Assembly (NCBI RefSeq): GCF_003634935.1
Contig: NZ_RBXO01000001.1
Span: 5,729,501-5,793,500, forward strand
Reading direction: 5' to 3'
DNA length: 64,000 nt
Source of the DNA: Saccharothrix australiensis
GTDB taxonomy: Bacteria; Actinomycetota; Actinomycetes; Mycobacteriales; Pseudonocardiaceae
The translations under genes and the position numbers were made by a program. The first letter of the stretch is position 1; every line of letters starts with the position of its first letter. This document shows, one piece after another, positions 1 to 9,883 of the stretch. The notes below the pieces were generated by a model. It made no database searches and was not told the origin of the DNA. It saw only the letters and a program-made list of their open reading frames with translations.

Positions 1-2
1 AC

Positions 3-47
3 CCGCGCCTGCCGCTGACCTACACGCTGCGGGCGACCAGGGCGTAG
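3..47 (+). CDS. Possible 3' end of a gene entering from the left edge
   Basis: A frame open from the window edge ends in TAG at 45-47 and reads PRLPLTYTLRATRA. It would be the convergent neighbour of the ankyrin gene, with stop codons only 3 bases apart. Fourteen codons are too few to name a product or to exclude chance. Confidence 0.25.
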   Translation, partial: PRLPLTYTLRATRA

Positions 48-50
48 CGG

Positions 51-974
51 TCACCGCAGCAGCGCGTCGATACCCGGATCGCCGGTCGGCGGGGTGTGGC
101 AGGTGGGCGCGCCCGCCCCGACCAGGAGGGCCACCGTGCCGACGTAGTCGCCGTCGTCGGTCCGGTTGTGCCGCGAACCCCAGATCGCGCAGTCCAGCGG
201 CGTCGGGCCGTGCTCGTCGAACGCCGTGTCCGCGAGGTCCGCGCCCCGCGCCACGAGCAGGCGCGCGGTGTCGAGGCGGCCGTTCAGCGCGGCCTGGTCG
301 AGCGGGGTGAAGCCGCTCCACCCGCGCGTGTCGACGGCCATCCCGCCGTCCAGCAGGGCCGCCACCACCCCGGTCCGCCCGAGGCCGGCGAACTGGCCGA
401 GCAGCCAGCCGCCGTCGTCGCCGTCGGGCGTTCCCCGGACCGACGGCGTCGCGCGCGGCAGCGCGGCCGACTCGCCGCGCGCCACGGCGAGCACCGCCGC
501 GTCCACGGCGTCGAGTTCGGCGACCGCGCCGCGGGACGCCAGCAGCTCGTACGCCGCGAGGTGCCCGCAGCGCGCGGCCAGGGCGAGCGGGCGACGCCCG
601 ACGTCCCACCGGTCCCACGGCCGGTTCACGTCCGCGCCCGCGTCGAGCAGCATGGTCAGGACGCGCAGTCCGCGCCCGCGCCCGATCGCGTGGTGCAGGC
701 AGTGGTGGGCGTTCACGTCCACACCCCGGTCGAGGAACCACCGCAGCCCGGCCGCGTCCTCGAAGTCCAGCTTGTGGTTGACCGCCCGCTCGAAACCGGG
801 CGCGTACAGGGCGTCCAGGAACGCCGGGTCGCCCTGCTCGCACGCGTGGTAGAAGGCATCCTCGTCGGGCGCGACGCCCTCCGCCAGCAGACGCCGGACC
901 TCCGCCAGGTCACCGTCCTCCACCGCCGCCAGCAACGCCGACACGCGCAGCACCTCCGCAGGGTCGGCTCCCAT
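51..974 (-). CDS. Ankyrin repeat protein
   Basis: This 307-residue protein is made almost wholly of ankyrin-type helix-turn-helix units. Visible repeat signatures are AVEDGDLAEVRRLLAEG near the N-terminus, LTMLLDAGADVN in the middle, and GFTPLDQAALNGRLDTARLL and GPTPLDCAIWGS toward the C-terminus. There is no signal peptide or membrane segment, so it is probably a cytoplasmic protein-interaction scaffold; the partner is unknown. I start at the ATG at 972-974, after which the ankyrin pattern begins. The frame stays open 43 codons further upstream, but that stretch is Arg/Pro-rich shadow sequence. A TAGAAT box overlaps this ATG, so the GTG at 953 is a possible alternative start. Confidence 0.8.
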   Translation of the reverse strand: MGADPAEVLRVSALLAAVEDGDLAEVRRLLAEGVAPDEDAFYHACEQGDPAFLDALYAPGFERAVNHKLDFEDAAGLRWFLDRGVDVNAHHCLHHAIGRGRGLRVLTMLLDAGADVNRPWDRWDVGRRPLALAARCGHLAAYELLASRGAVAELDAVDAAVLAVARGESAALPRATPSVRGTPDGDDGGWLLGQFAGLGRTGVVAALLDGGMAVDTRGWSGFTPLDQAALNGRLDTARLLVARGADLADTAFDEHGPTPLDCAIWGSRHNRTDDGDYVGTVALLVGAGAPTCHTPPTGDPGIDALLR

Positions 975-1112
975 TCTAGCCCGCACTGGAGCGTCCACTG
1001 TGGACGGTGCAGGCGAGCGGCGCCGACACCGGCACGGCCGACGGGCGACGCGGCCCGCACCGGCGCGGGCCACCGCCGGTGGCGGCGGGCGCGCCGCCGC
1101 CACCGGGTGGCG

Positions 1113-2369
1113 CTACGCCCAACCCGGCATCGGGTAGGCGGCCATCAGTTCCGCCGCCTCCGCCGCGATGCGGTCCAGCAGCGCCTCGTCGCCGGCCGCC
1201 TGCACGGCCGCGTCGATCCACGCCGCCAGTTGCGGCATCTGGTCGGGGCCGAGGCCGCGGGTGGTGATGGCCGCCGTGCCCAGTCGCAGGCCGGACGGGT
1301 CGAACGGCTTGCGCGGGTCGTACGGCACGGTGTTGTAGTTGGCCTCGATGCCGGCCCGGTCCAGCGCCTTGGCCGCCGGCTTGCCGCCGATGCCCTTGCC
1401 GGTCAGGTCGACCAGGATCAGGTGGTTGTCGGTGCCGCCGGACACCAGGTCGAACCCGCGGTGCGCCAGGGCCGCCGCCAGCGCGCGGGCGTTCGCCACG
1501 ACGTCGTGCGCGTAGGTGCGGAAACCCTCCGTGGACGCCTCGCCCAGCGCCACCGCGATGGCCGCCGTGGTGTGGTTGTGCGGCCCGCCCTGCAATCCGG
1601 GGAAGACGGCCTTGTCGACGGCCTTGGCGTGCGCGGCGTCGGCGAGGATCATCGCGCCGCGCGGGCCGCGCAGTGTCTTGTGCGTCGTGGTGGTGATCAC
1701 CGGGGCGTGCCCGACCGGCGAGGGGTGCGCGCCGCCCGCGACGAGCCCCGCGATGTGCGCGATGTCGGCCACCAGCACCGCGTCCACCTCCCGCGCGATG
1801 GCGGCGAACGCCGGGAAGTCGATCGTGCGCGGGATCGCCGTGCCGCCGCAGAAGATGACCTTCGGGCGCTCGCGCAGGGCCAGGTCGCGCACCTCGTCGA
1901 GGTCGACGCGGCCGGTGTCCCGGCGCACGCCGTACTGCGCGCTGCGGAACCACTTGCCGGTCGCGGACACGTTCCAGCCGTGCGTCAGGTGCCCGCCCAT
2001 CGGCAGCGCCATCCCCATCACGGTGTCGCCGGGCTCCAGGAACGCCAGGTAGACGGCCAGGTTCGCGGGCGAGCCCGAGTAGGGCTGCACGTTGGCGTGG
2101 TCGACGGCGAACAGGCGCTTCGCGCGGTCCGCGGCCAGCGTCTCGACCGGGTCGACCACCTGCTGACCCTCGTAGTAGCGGCGGCCCGCGTAGCCCTCGG
2201 AGTACTTGTTGGTCAGCACGGTGCCGGTGGCCTCCAGCACGGCCCGCGACACGTAGTTCTCCGACGCGATGAGCCGGATCTTCTCGAACTGGCGACGGGC
2301 CTCGGCCTCGACCAGCCGCGCGACCTCGGGGTCGGCGGCGGACAGCGCGGGAACCGGCGGTTGGTGCAC
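1113..2369 (-). CDS. glyA: Serine hydroxymethyltransferase
   Basis: GlyA (418 aa) converts serine and tetrahydrofolate to glycine and 5,10-methylene-THF, feeding one-carbon units to purine, thymidylate and methionine synthesis; it is a cytosolic PLP enzyme. The fold-I signatures are plain: IRLIASENYVS (about 31-41), YSEGYAGRRYYEG (57-68), the PLP-aspartate loop VADIAHIAGLV, and TTTTHKTLRGPRG, where Lys231 should form the Schiff base. The length is normal for the family. I start at GTG 2367-2369 because GGAGG sits 5 bases upstream; the frame runs open far beyond (to 3455) with no family similarity. A ZTP riboswitch lies just upstream, so expression should respond to folate/one-carbon shortage. 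Confidence 0.97.
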   Translation of the reverse strand: MHQPPVPALSAADPEVARLVEAEARRQFEKIRLIASENYVSRAVLEATGTVLTNKYSEGYAGRRYYEGQQVVDPVETLAADRAKRLFAVDHANVQPYSGSPANLAVYLAFLEPGDTVMGMALPMGGHLTHGWNVSATGKWFRSAQYGVRRDTGRVDLDEVRDLALRERPKVIFCGGTAIPRTIDFPAFAAIAREVDAVLVADIAHIAGLVAGGAHPSPVGHAPVITTTTHKTLRGPRGAMILADAAHAKAVDKAVFPGLQGGPHNHTTAAIAVALGEASTEGFRTYAHDVVANARALAAALAHRGFDLVSGGTDNHLILVDLTGKGIGGKPAAKALDRAGIEANYNTVPYDPRKPFDPSGLRLGTAAITTRGLGPDQMPQLAAWIDAAVQAAGDEALLDRIAAEAAELMAAYPMPGWA

Positions 2370-2387
2370 GACAGCCTCCAGGGCGCC

Positions 2388-2470
2388 GTGGCACCCAGGC
2401 GCGCGGTGCAAGCCGGCTCGTCGCTCCCCGGTGGTCGTTCCCACCCTCGTCACGCCAGTCGCGAACGGCT
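2388..2470 (-). promoter_or_regulatory. ZTP (pfl) riboswitch upstream of glyA
   Basis: Read on the minus strand, the leader carries the conserved pfl-motif elements in order: CGCGACTGGCG (about 2463-2453), a GGTGG...CCACC hairpin, GGGGAGCGACG, and the 3' pseudoknot strand GCGCGCCTGGGTGC ending about 20 bases before the glyA start. This aptamer class binds ZMP/ZTP, which accumulates when 10-formyl-THF is short, and commonly controls one-carbon genes such as glyA, folD and purH. The 3' part lies close to the GGAGG ribosome site, which fits translational control. Motif recognition is by eye; a covariance-model scan was not run. Confidence 0.85.
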
Positions 2471-2702
2471 CCACTGTAGGCCACGGGCGGGCGCGGGGGC
2501 AGACCACCGTGATGCGTCGCACGACCTCGGCCGGCGCAGTGGGAATGAAATTGTTTCGGATATTCCCCGCGCACCAGTGCGAATCGCGGGATACCTGAAT
2601 AACCCATATGGATGACAATGTGCGATCTCCGACACGAATCACCGCGCGCCGACGACCATGCAGTCGACCGGGTCGACTCCGGTGAACGGGAGCGGGAATC
2701 GG

Positions 2703-3317
2703 ATGGATTTGCTGACCGCCATCGCACTGGGTGCGGCAGGCGGAGCTCTGGTCGAGACCATCACGGTGTTCGCACTGGTGGACGCATGGCAAGAGGCCCG
2801 GCGCAGGCAGCGGCTGCGCCGGGCCGGCCCGCCGTCCTTCGGCGGGTTCGTCGACCTGCCGGCGCGGGCGGCGGCGGGCATCACCCGGATCATCCTCGGC
2901 GCGATAGCCGGAGCGGTGTTCCACGACCAGCTCGCCGGGATCGCGGCGGCCATCGCCGTCGGCGCGTCCGCGCCGGCGGTGCTCCAACAATTCGCGTCGT
3001 TCCAATCGGCGCGGCAGGCGATCGAGCACGACGGCGGGCCCGCACCCGCCGGGCAGCGGACCGACGGACCCGCGCGCCACGGGAGCACGCGCGACGGGAA
3101 CTCCCACGACGAGCACGTGCCGGACGAGATCGCGCTGAACGGGGCAGCGCACCACGACCGAACCGCACACGACGACGGATCGACGACGAACGACACCGGA
3201 CCGGACGAGGCCGCGCCGGTCGGCACCGCGCCGGTCGGGCCCGCGCCGGTCCGGACCGCGACCACCAGGAGGGGCGCGCGGCGCGCCCTCGCCGACGGAC
3301 CGGAGGCGGCCCGGTGA
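2703..3317 (+). CDS. Small membrane protein with a long hydrophilic tail
   Basis: A 204-residue protein with two hydrophobic stretches: residues 4-24 (LTAIALGAAGGALVETITVF) and about 58-98 (ITRIILGAIAGAVFHDQLAG and following). It then has a disordered, Asp/His/Thr-rich cytoplasmic-like tail that ends in Ala-Pro-Val repeats. I do not recognise a family. The start at 2703 follows GGGAGCGGGAA, a plausible ribosome site; an in-frame ATG at 2658 lacks one. It overlaps the next gene by 4 bases (GTGA), so the two are probably co-translated and may act together at the membrane. Confidence 0.6.
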   Translation: MDLLTAIALGAAGGALVETITVFALVDAWQEARRRQRLRRAGPPSFGGFVDLPARAAAGITRIILGAIAGAVFHDQLAGIAAAIAVGASAPAVLQQFASFQSARQAIEHDGGPAPAGQRTDGPARHGSTRDGNSHDEHVPDEIALNGAAHHDRTAHDDGSTTNDTGPDEAAPVGTAPVGPAPVRTATTRRGARRALADGPEAAR

Positions 3318-4564
3318 CCCGCAACGCCACGTTCGCCGCCCGCTACTGGGCCGCGCTGACCGGGGGCCACCCCCCCGGTCGGCGCGGGGCCGGCGGCGAA
3401 CCGACCTTCGGCCGCCGGTACCTGGCGGCGTTGAGCGCCCCGCCCCCGATCGCACCGCGCGTCGGGGCGAGGGCGAACCTGTGGCGGCTCGGCTCGCTGA
3501 CCACCGCGGTGGTCAGCGGGCTGACCGCCCTCTTCTCGCTGGGCGCGCACGTCGTGCCCCTCACGGCCACGTCGGGCGCGGGCACGCACCTGGAGCCCGT
3601 CCCGGCGGCCCTCGTCGCGCCCGCCGAGGTCGTCGTGCTGGTCGACCAGCCGGCCGGACCGGAGGCGCTGGCCCGCGAGCGGGAGGCGACCGCGCTGATC
3701 GCGGCGGCCGAGGTGTCCCCGTTGTCGTCGGTCACCGTGCTCGGCTACGACGGCGGGCCGGCCGTCGAGGTGGTGTGCGGCCGGACGGTGCTCGCCGGGG
3801 AGGTCGAGCGCGAGCGGCTCGCCGAGTGCGCCCGGACGATCCCCGCGCGGCAGTCGGCAGGCGACGGGCACGCCCCGGCGCTGGCGCGGGCGGTGGCCGA
3901 GTTCGAGCCCACGCCGGCGGCGCACGGGACGCGGCTGGTCTTCCTGTTGACCGGCGCGACGCCCGACCGCGGGGGCGGTCGCACCCCCGCTCCGGGGAAC
4001 GCGGCGTCGGACCTCGGACGGGCGCTGGCGTCCGCGCGGGAGAAGGGGGTCCGGGTCGAGCCGATCGGGTTCGGCGGGGCCGACCGGCGGGTGCTCGACG
4101 GGTACGCCGCCGGCGCGTCGCCGTGCCCCGCCGGCGGTGCGCCGCCACGGGCGACGGTCGTGGCCGACTCGAAGGAGCTGCCCGGCGTCGTGCTGTCCGT
4201 GCTCGCCGCCCGGTGCGCGACCGGGGCGCACCCGGTGCGGAACGTCCGGCTGACGGGCCGGGACGAGGTGGTGGTGCCCGTGCACGTCCCGGCCGGCGCG
4301 AGTTCGGTGGCGATCACCGTGGCGAAGGGCGACGGCCGGGTGGCGGCGGCGTACTCCGACCCGACGGGCGTGCAGGTCCCGCGATCGGCGCGGACGACCG
4401 GCCGGCCCGCCGCCGACGGCCGGGCAGGCGGTGCGCCCGACGCGGTCGAGGTGCTCCGCGTGGCGGCCCCCCGGCCGGGGCCCTGGCACGTCCACCTGAC
4501 CGCTCCGGACGACGCGGGCGACTGGACCGCGCGGGTGGGCGCGACGTGGGCGGCGGGAACCTGA
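3314..4564 (+). CDS. Membrane-anchored protein with a degenerate vWA-like domain
   Basis: This 416-residue protein starts with two short related motifs, FAARYWAALTGG and FGRRYLAALSAP (residues 7-42). A membrane segment follows (about 60-82), then a Rossmann-like region beginning VVVLVDQPAGPEALARERE and continuing with RLVFLLTGATPDRGG, which resembles a von Willebrand A domain. The metal-binding DxSxS of true vWA domains is replaced by DQPAG, so metal-dependent adhesion is doubtful. The C-terminal third looks like a beta-sandwich (VPVHVPAGASSVAITVAKGD). It is translationally coupled to the preceding membrane protein. Function is unknown; assignment to the vWA superfamily is an inference. Confidence 0.65.
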   Translation: MTRNATFAARYWAALTGGHPPGRRGAGGEPTFGRRYLAALSAPPPIAPRVGARANLWRLGSLTTAVVSGLTALFSLGAHVVPLTATSGAGTHLEPVPAALVAPAEVVVLVDQPAGPEALAREREATALIAAAEVSPLSSVTVLGYDGGPAVEVVCGRTVLAGEVERERLAECARTIPARQSAGDGHAPALARAVAEFEPTPAAHGTRLVFLLTGATPDRGGGRTPAPGNAASDLGRALASAREKGVRVEPIGFGGADRRVLDGYAAGASPCPAGGAPPRATVVADSKELPGVVLSVLAARCATGAHPVRNVRLTGRDEVVVPVHVPAGASSVAITVAKGDGRVAAAYSDPTGVQVPRSARTTGRPAADGRAGGAPDAVEVLRVAAPRPGPWHVHLTAPDDAGDWTARVGATWAAGT

Positions 4565-4597
4565 CGACGAACCGCGCCCAGCCGCCGCCGGTCGCCG

Positions 4598-5068
4598 TCA
4601 GCCGAGCAGTTCCCGCGCGTAGTCCCTCAGGGAGCGCTGGTAGCGCGGCAGGTGCGGGGCCAGCGCGCCCAGGGCCAGCGACACCGCCTCCCGCTCCCGC
4701 CCCACGTCGACCAGCGCGAGCGCCAGGAACGCCCGCACCGCGTCGTCGAGGTCGTCCGACCCGGCGTCGCGCTCGGCGGTCAGCAGGTCCACCGCGACCT
4801 CCGGCTGACCGAGGTTGCGCAGGGAGCTCGCCAGCTGGATCACGGCGCGGCGGCGGTGTTCGCCGGTCAGGCCCAGGTCCAGCGCCTCCCGGTACAGCGG
4901 GACGGCCCGGTCCGGGTGCCCGGTCGAGTCGAACGCCCCCGCCAGCTCGAAGGCGGCGACCGCGGGCGGCGCACCCTCGACCGCCGACTCCACCAGGGCG
5001 GGGAAATCTTCTTCGGGCACCTCGTCGAACCGTGCCCACACCTCGGTGACCCGCTGCTCCCACTCCAT
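4598..5068 (-). CDS. Tetratricopeptide repeat protein
   Basis: A 156-residue soluble, mostly helical protein. TPR-like pairs are visible: AAFELAGAFDSTGHPDRAVP, HRRRAVIQLASSLRNLGQPE, and AVRAFLALALVDVGREREAV. It is probably a small scaffold or adaptor with no catalytic residues. The ATG at 5066-5068 gives the protein MEWEQRVTEVWARFDEVPEE; the 13 codons upstream look non-coding. It is convergent with the vWA-like gene, the stops being 33 bases apart. Confidence 0.75.
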   Translation of the reverse strand: MEWEQRVTEVWARFDEVPEEDFPALVESAVEGAPPAVAAFELAGAFDSTGHPDRAVPLYREALDLGLTGEHRRRAVIQLASSLRNLGQPEVAVDLLTAERDAGSDDLDDAVRAFLALALVDVGREREAVSLALGALAPHLPRYQRSLRDYARELLG

Positions 5069-5199
5069 GCGGCCAGCAAAGCACAGCGGGATCACCCGAA
5101 CGCGCACGGGACCGAAGCCGCGAACCCGGCGGCGCTCCCGCCGGCCGCGGACCCCGTGCCCGCGTCACCCCGGTGACCGCACCCGGCCGCGACCGGCGA

Positions 5200-6264
5200 T
5201 CACCGGTCGGCCGCGACGCCGCGCTCGTAGGCCGCGCGTGTCACCGTGCGGGTTCGGGAGACCAGGGCGGGCAGGCCGCGCCGGTCCGCCCGGAGCCGGG
5301 CCAGCAGGCCGAGGAGCGCGGCGAGCACCAGGACCAGGCCGGTCCGGCCGGTGGCGGCCAGCAGGAGCACCGGCAGCCACCAGGCGGCGAAGCGCACGAC
5401 GGTCGCGCCCCGGCTCGCGGGCCCGCCGCCCCGGCCGACCACCGCCAGGTGGAACACGACCTGGCCGGGTGTCGCGCGGTCGGCCCGCAGCAGCGGCACC
5501 AGCAGCGTGTACGCGACGAGCACCGCCGCGCCCAGGGCGACGCCGAACCAGTCGGTCGTCGTCAGCTCGCGCGGCCTGCCGCCGGTCAGGGCGAGCACCA
5601 CCTGGACGGCGGACTGGGTCAGGCCGATCGTGAGCAGGTCGCCGGCGAACGCCAGCCCGCGGCGCAGCAGGCCCGGCGGCGCGAGGTCGGCGCTCGGCTC
5701 GGGCACCGCGGGCGGGAGCAGGCGGCCTGCCCACCGGGCGAGCAGCCAGCCCAGGACGCAGCCCAGGGTGTTGGTCACCAGGTCGTCCACGTCGGCCAGC
5801 CGGTACGGGCACGGGTAGAGGCCGAGGATCGCGGTGCCCTGGACCAGCTCGACGCACAGCGAGGTGAGCAGGCCCACCGCGGTCGCGGCGGGCAGGCCGC
5901 GGCCGAAGCGGTAGCGGAGCAGGAAACCCAGCGGCACGAACAGGACCACGTTCAGCAGCACCTGCGACAGGGCCGCCCGGCCTTCGCGGAGGACGTCGTC
6001 CAGGGACGCGAACGGCCGCAGCTGCCAGGTGTCGAGCAGGTGGCGGTCGAGGCAGAAGTCCGGCGTGACCGCGGGCAGCGGGAACAGCGTGAACGCGACC
6101 AGCCCGCAGCCGTAGAGCACGCCGGCCGCCGCCACGACCGCCGACCAGCCGCGCAACTGCCCGTACCTGCGGTACTGGAGGTGCACCCAGGGCAGCGCGG
6201 CCAGCGGCACCACCAGGGCGAACAGGATGAACGCGATGATCGTCTCGCTCATCCGCACCGACAA
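5200..6264 (-). CDS. VanZ-like / RDD-domain fusion membrane protein
   Basis: A 354-residue polytopic membrane protein. Residues about 10-170 match the VanZ-like pattern: membrane helices, FTLFPLPAVTPD, then LNVVLFVPLGFLLRYRFGR and the LVTNTLGCVLGWLLA helix, with the ELVQ and VDDLVTNTLG motifs of the family. Residues about 195-330 look like an RDD domain: GLLRRGLAFAGDLLTIGL, TPGQVVFHLAVVG, and a RFAAWW helix. VanZ relatives are linked to glycopeptide tolerance or surface homeostasis, and RDD proteins to small-molecule or ion transport, but neither role is proven here. An in-frame ATG at 6252 is an alternative start. Confidence 0.85.
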   Translation of the reverse strand: MSVRMSETIIAFILFALVVPLAALPWVHLQYRRYGQLRGWSAVVAAAGVLYGCGLVAFTLFPLPAVTPDFCLDRHLLDTWQLRPFASLDDVLREGRAALSQVLLNVVLFVPLGFLLRYRFGRGLPAATAVGLLTSLCVELVQGTAILGLYPCPYRLADVDDLVTNTLGCVLGWLLARWAGRLLPPAVPEPSADLAPPGLLRRGLAFAGDLLTIGLTQSAVQVVLALTGGRPRELTTTDWFGVALGAAVLVAYTLLVPLLRADRATPGQVVFHLAVVGRGGGPASRGATVVRFAAWWLPVLLLAATGRTGLVLVLAALLGLLARLRADRRGLPALVSRTRTVTRAAYERGVAADR

Positions 6265-6741
6265 CGGGCCACCTCCGCTCCCTGGTCCTTTGTGGACGCT
6301 CGTTCACCCGCATCGGCACGATAACAGGAAACATCCACTCGATCGGGTGGTGTGAGAAGATTTTCGCCGGGTAATGGTCCATCCTTTGTGGACAGGGAAG
6401 CCGTTGGCCGCTCCCGATCCCGGAACCCGCGCCCGACCACTCGCCGACCGTCCTCATCGGACAAAGGCGTGGCCGCCGCGCGGTGTCCGGGAGGCGGATC
6501 GCCTACCGGGGCGCCGACGCGGCGGCCACGGTTCGGTGGTGGTCAACGGATGTGTTCGGGTTCTTCCTCAGTGGTGCGGTGGTCGGTGGTCAACGAGCGC
6601 GAGTCGGTCCTGCTCCCGGTGGTCGGCGGCGGCCCTCGCGAGCGCGTCGTCCGACGGGTCCCTCCCCCGGTGCGGTCGATCGCGGTCCGCGGCCGCCCGT
6701 CACCGGGCCCGGTTCCTCCTCCGCCGCGCGTCCGGTGGCCA
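6265..6741. other. Gene-free interval
   Basis: This 477-bp stretch lies between the VanZ-RDD gene start and the Rpf-like gene end, both on the minus strand. I see no convincing gene. It holds two copies of the 11-mer CCTTTGTGGAC (about 6286 and 6382), possibly regulatory for the VanZ-RDD gene. Open frames crossing it are Arg/Pro-rich shadows. Confidence 0.4.
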
Positions 6742-7505
<764 letters not shown>

Positions 7506-7676
7506 GTCCCGGATGGCCGGCGGACAGAGCTGGTGCCCGACCACCCGGTGTCGCTCGCGGCCGATCTCGGATCGGCCACGAGCGGACCATAGGAACGTTG
7601 GGGCGGAACGGCGCGCCGAGCGCGGTCGCGTCACCGTGAAGAGAGCGGGAAACTCCACTCGAACCGGTGACTTTCC

Positions 7677-9686
7677 TCAAGTCCGGCGATCATCGGGACG
7701 AGAAAGCCTTGACGGCCACCAGATCCCGCGCCCGATGTCCAGCGCCAGGGCGGGCACCAGGAGCGACCGCACGACGAGGGTGTCGAGCAGCACGCCGAAC
7801 GCGACGATGAACGCGATCTGCGCCAGGAACAGGATCGGGAGCACCGCCAACGCGGAGAACGTCGCCGCGAGCACCACGCCGGCCGACGTGATCACCCCGC
7901 CGGTGATGGTCAGCCCGCGCAGCACGCCCTCCCGCGCGCCGGAACCGCGCGTCTCCTCGCGCACGCGCGTCATCAGGAAGATGTTGTAGTCGACGCCGAG
8001 CGCCACCAGGAACACGAAGCCGAACAGCGGCACCACCGGGTCCGCGCCGGGGAACCCGAGCAGCTCGTTGAACACCAGCGCGGACACGCCCAGCGTCGCG
8101 CCGAAGGACAGCACGACGGTCGCGATCAGCAGCAGCGGCGCGACGAGGGCGCGCAGCAGCAGGGCCAGCACGGCGAAGACCACCAGCAGCACGATCGGGA
8201 TGATCACCAGCCGGTCGCGCTCGGAGGTGCGGCGGGTGTCGAGCTGGGTGGCGGTGGGCCCGCCGACCTTCGCGTCGGCGTCGGGCACCGCCCGCACCGC
8301 CTCCCGCAGCCGCTGCACGGTGGCGGTCGCGGCCTCCGAGTCGGCCGGGTCGTCCAGCACCACGTCGAACCGCGCCGACCCGTCCGCCTCGCCCCTGGCC
8401 TCCACAGTGGACACCCCGGTCACCTCGGCCGCGGCGGCGACCTCCGACGCCCGCGCGGCCCGCGCCAGCACGACGGTGGGCGCGCCGCTGCCGCCGGGGA
8501 AGTGCCGGGACAGCAGCTCCTGCCCCGCGACGGAGTCCACCTCGCCGAGGAACACGTCGGACTGCGCCGTGCCGGACGCCTTGAGCTGCGGCACGAACGC
8601 GACGCCGAGCAGCAGCACCAGGGCGGTCACGACCCAGGTCAGCCGGGGCCGGGCGGAGATCAGGCCGGCCACCCGCGCCCACACGCCACCCGCCTCCGGG
8701 TGCGCCGAGCCCGGCGCGGGGCGCTTCGGCCAGAACGCCGCGCGCCCGAGCAGCACCAGCACGGCGGGCAGGAACGTGGTGGCGGCGAGCAGCGCCGCGC
8801 CGATGCCGATCGCCGCGACGGGTCCGAGCCCCTTGTTGGACTTCAGGTCGCTGAACAGCAGGCACAGCACGCCGAGCACCACGGTGGCCGCGGACGCGAC
8901 GACGGGTTCGACGGTCGCCCGCCACGCCGTGCGCATCGCCCGGTAGCGGTCGGCCGTGTCGCGCAACTGCTCCCGGAACCGGGACACGAGCAGCAGCGCG
9001 TAGTCCGTCGCCGCGCCGAACACGAGGATGGACAGGATGCCCTGGCTCTGGCCGTTGAGGTCGAGCACGTCGTGGTCGGCGAGCAGGTACACGGCGAGGC
9101 TCGCGACCCCGAGCGCGAACCCGCCCGACAGCAGCACGACCAGCGGCAGCAGCGGGCTCCGGTAGACCAGGACCAGGATCAGCGCGACCACCGCGCCGGC
9201 GACCACCAGCAGCAGCCCGTCGATGCCGCCGAACGCGGCCCGGAGGTCGGCTACCTGCGCGGCGGGCCCGGTGACCAGCGCGGTGAGGCCGGCGGGCGGC
9301 GTGGCGAGCGCGGCCCGCAGTTCCTCCACCGCGTCGGCCGGGTCGGCGGCGTCGACGGCCACGACCACCCGAGCGGCCTGGTCGTCCTGGCGGGACGGCA
9401 GCACGGGCGACGCCCGGCCGGGGTGGGCGATGCCCGCGAGGTAGGCGCGGTCGCCGTCGGTCAGGCCGGTGGCGCGCTCGGCCACCACGACGGCGGGGAG
9501 GCTGCGCTGGTCGTCGAACGCCTTGAGCCGCTCGGCCACCTCCGTCGCCTCGGCCGAGGCGGGCAGGAAGGCGGTGCTGTCGTTGACCGCGACCTGGCTG
9601 AGCTTGCCGGTGTACGGCCCGGCGAACGCACCGAGCACGAGCCAGGCGACGGTGATCAGGGCGGGCAGGACCCAGCGGGCGCGCAC
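7677..9686 (-). CDS. MmpL/RND-family transporter
   Basis: A 669-residue inner-membrane transporter of the MMPL family, proton-driven exporters of lipids, siderophores or drugs. It has the two-fold layout: a first membrane helix (ALITVAWLVLGAFAGPYTG), a periplasmic loop of about 130 residues, a five-helix bundle (LLLVVAGAVVALILVLVYRS and following, with GAATDYALLLVSRFREQ), a second loop (about 370-500) and a second bundle with ALGVDYNIFLMTRVREE. The GAATDY and GVDYN helices are those that carry the proton-relay Asp-Tyr pairs in this family. It starts with GTG and stands alone, so the substrate cannot be inferred from context. It is shorter than mycobacterial MmpLs and typical of the Streptomyces type. 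Confidence 0.93.
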   Translation of the reverse strand: MRARWVLPALITVAWLVLGAFAGPYTGKLSQVAVNDSTAFLPASAEATEVAERLKAFDDQRSLPAVVVAERATGLTDGDRAYLAGIAHPGRASPVLPSRQDDQAARVVVAVDAADPADAVEELRAALATPPAGLTALVTGPAAQVADLRAAFGGIDGLLLVVAGAVVALILVLVYRSPLLPLVVLLSGGFALGVASLAVYLLADHDVLDLNGQSQGILSILVFGAATDYALLLVSRFREQLRDTADRYRAMRTAWRATVEPVVASAATVVLGVLCLLFSDLKSNKGLGPVAAIGIGAALLAATTFLPAVLVLLGRAAFWPKRPAPGSAHPEAGGVWARVAGLISARPRLTWVVTALVLLLGVAFVPQLKASGTAQSDVFLGEVDSVAGQELLSRHFPGGSGAPTVVLARAARASEVAAAAEVTGVSTVEARGEADGSARFDVVLDDPADSEAATATVQRLREAVRAVPDADAKVGGPTATQLDTRRTSERDRLVIIPIVLLVVFAVLALLLRALVAPLLLIATVVLSFGATLGVSALVFNELLGFPGADPVVPLFGFVFLVALGVDYNIFLMTRVREETRGSGAREGVLRGLTITGGVITSAGVVLAATFSALAVLPILFLAQIAFIVAFGVLLDTLVVRSLLVPALALDIGRGIWWPSRLSRPDDRRT

Positions 9687-9883
9687 GGGGGGATGGCCTC
9701 CGGACAGCGGGTGGCTTCGGTGCTCCGAACGGTGTGATCAGCGAAGCCTAACCGGGGGTGGGGTGGTCGACAACGCGACGCGGCGGGTGTCCGTTGCAGC
9801 TCAAGGACTTCCGCACGGCGCCGACCCGACCGCGGGCCCGCCCACCCGGTGCCGCCGACCGCACGCGCGGCGGCGCGAAAAAA

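Noticed and set aside
96..2615. 839-codon plus-strand frame across the ankyrin and glyA genes
   Set aside because: It is the complement frame of two well-supported minus-strand genes and has no domain.
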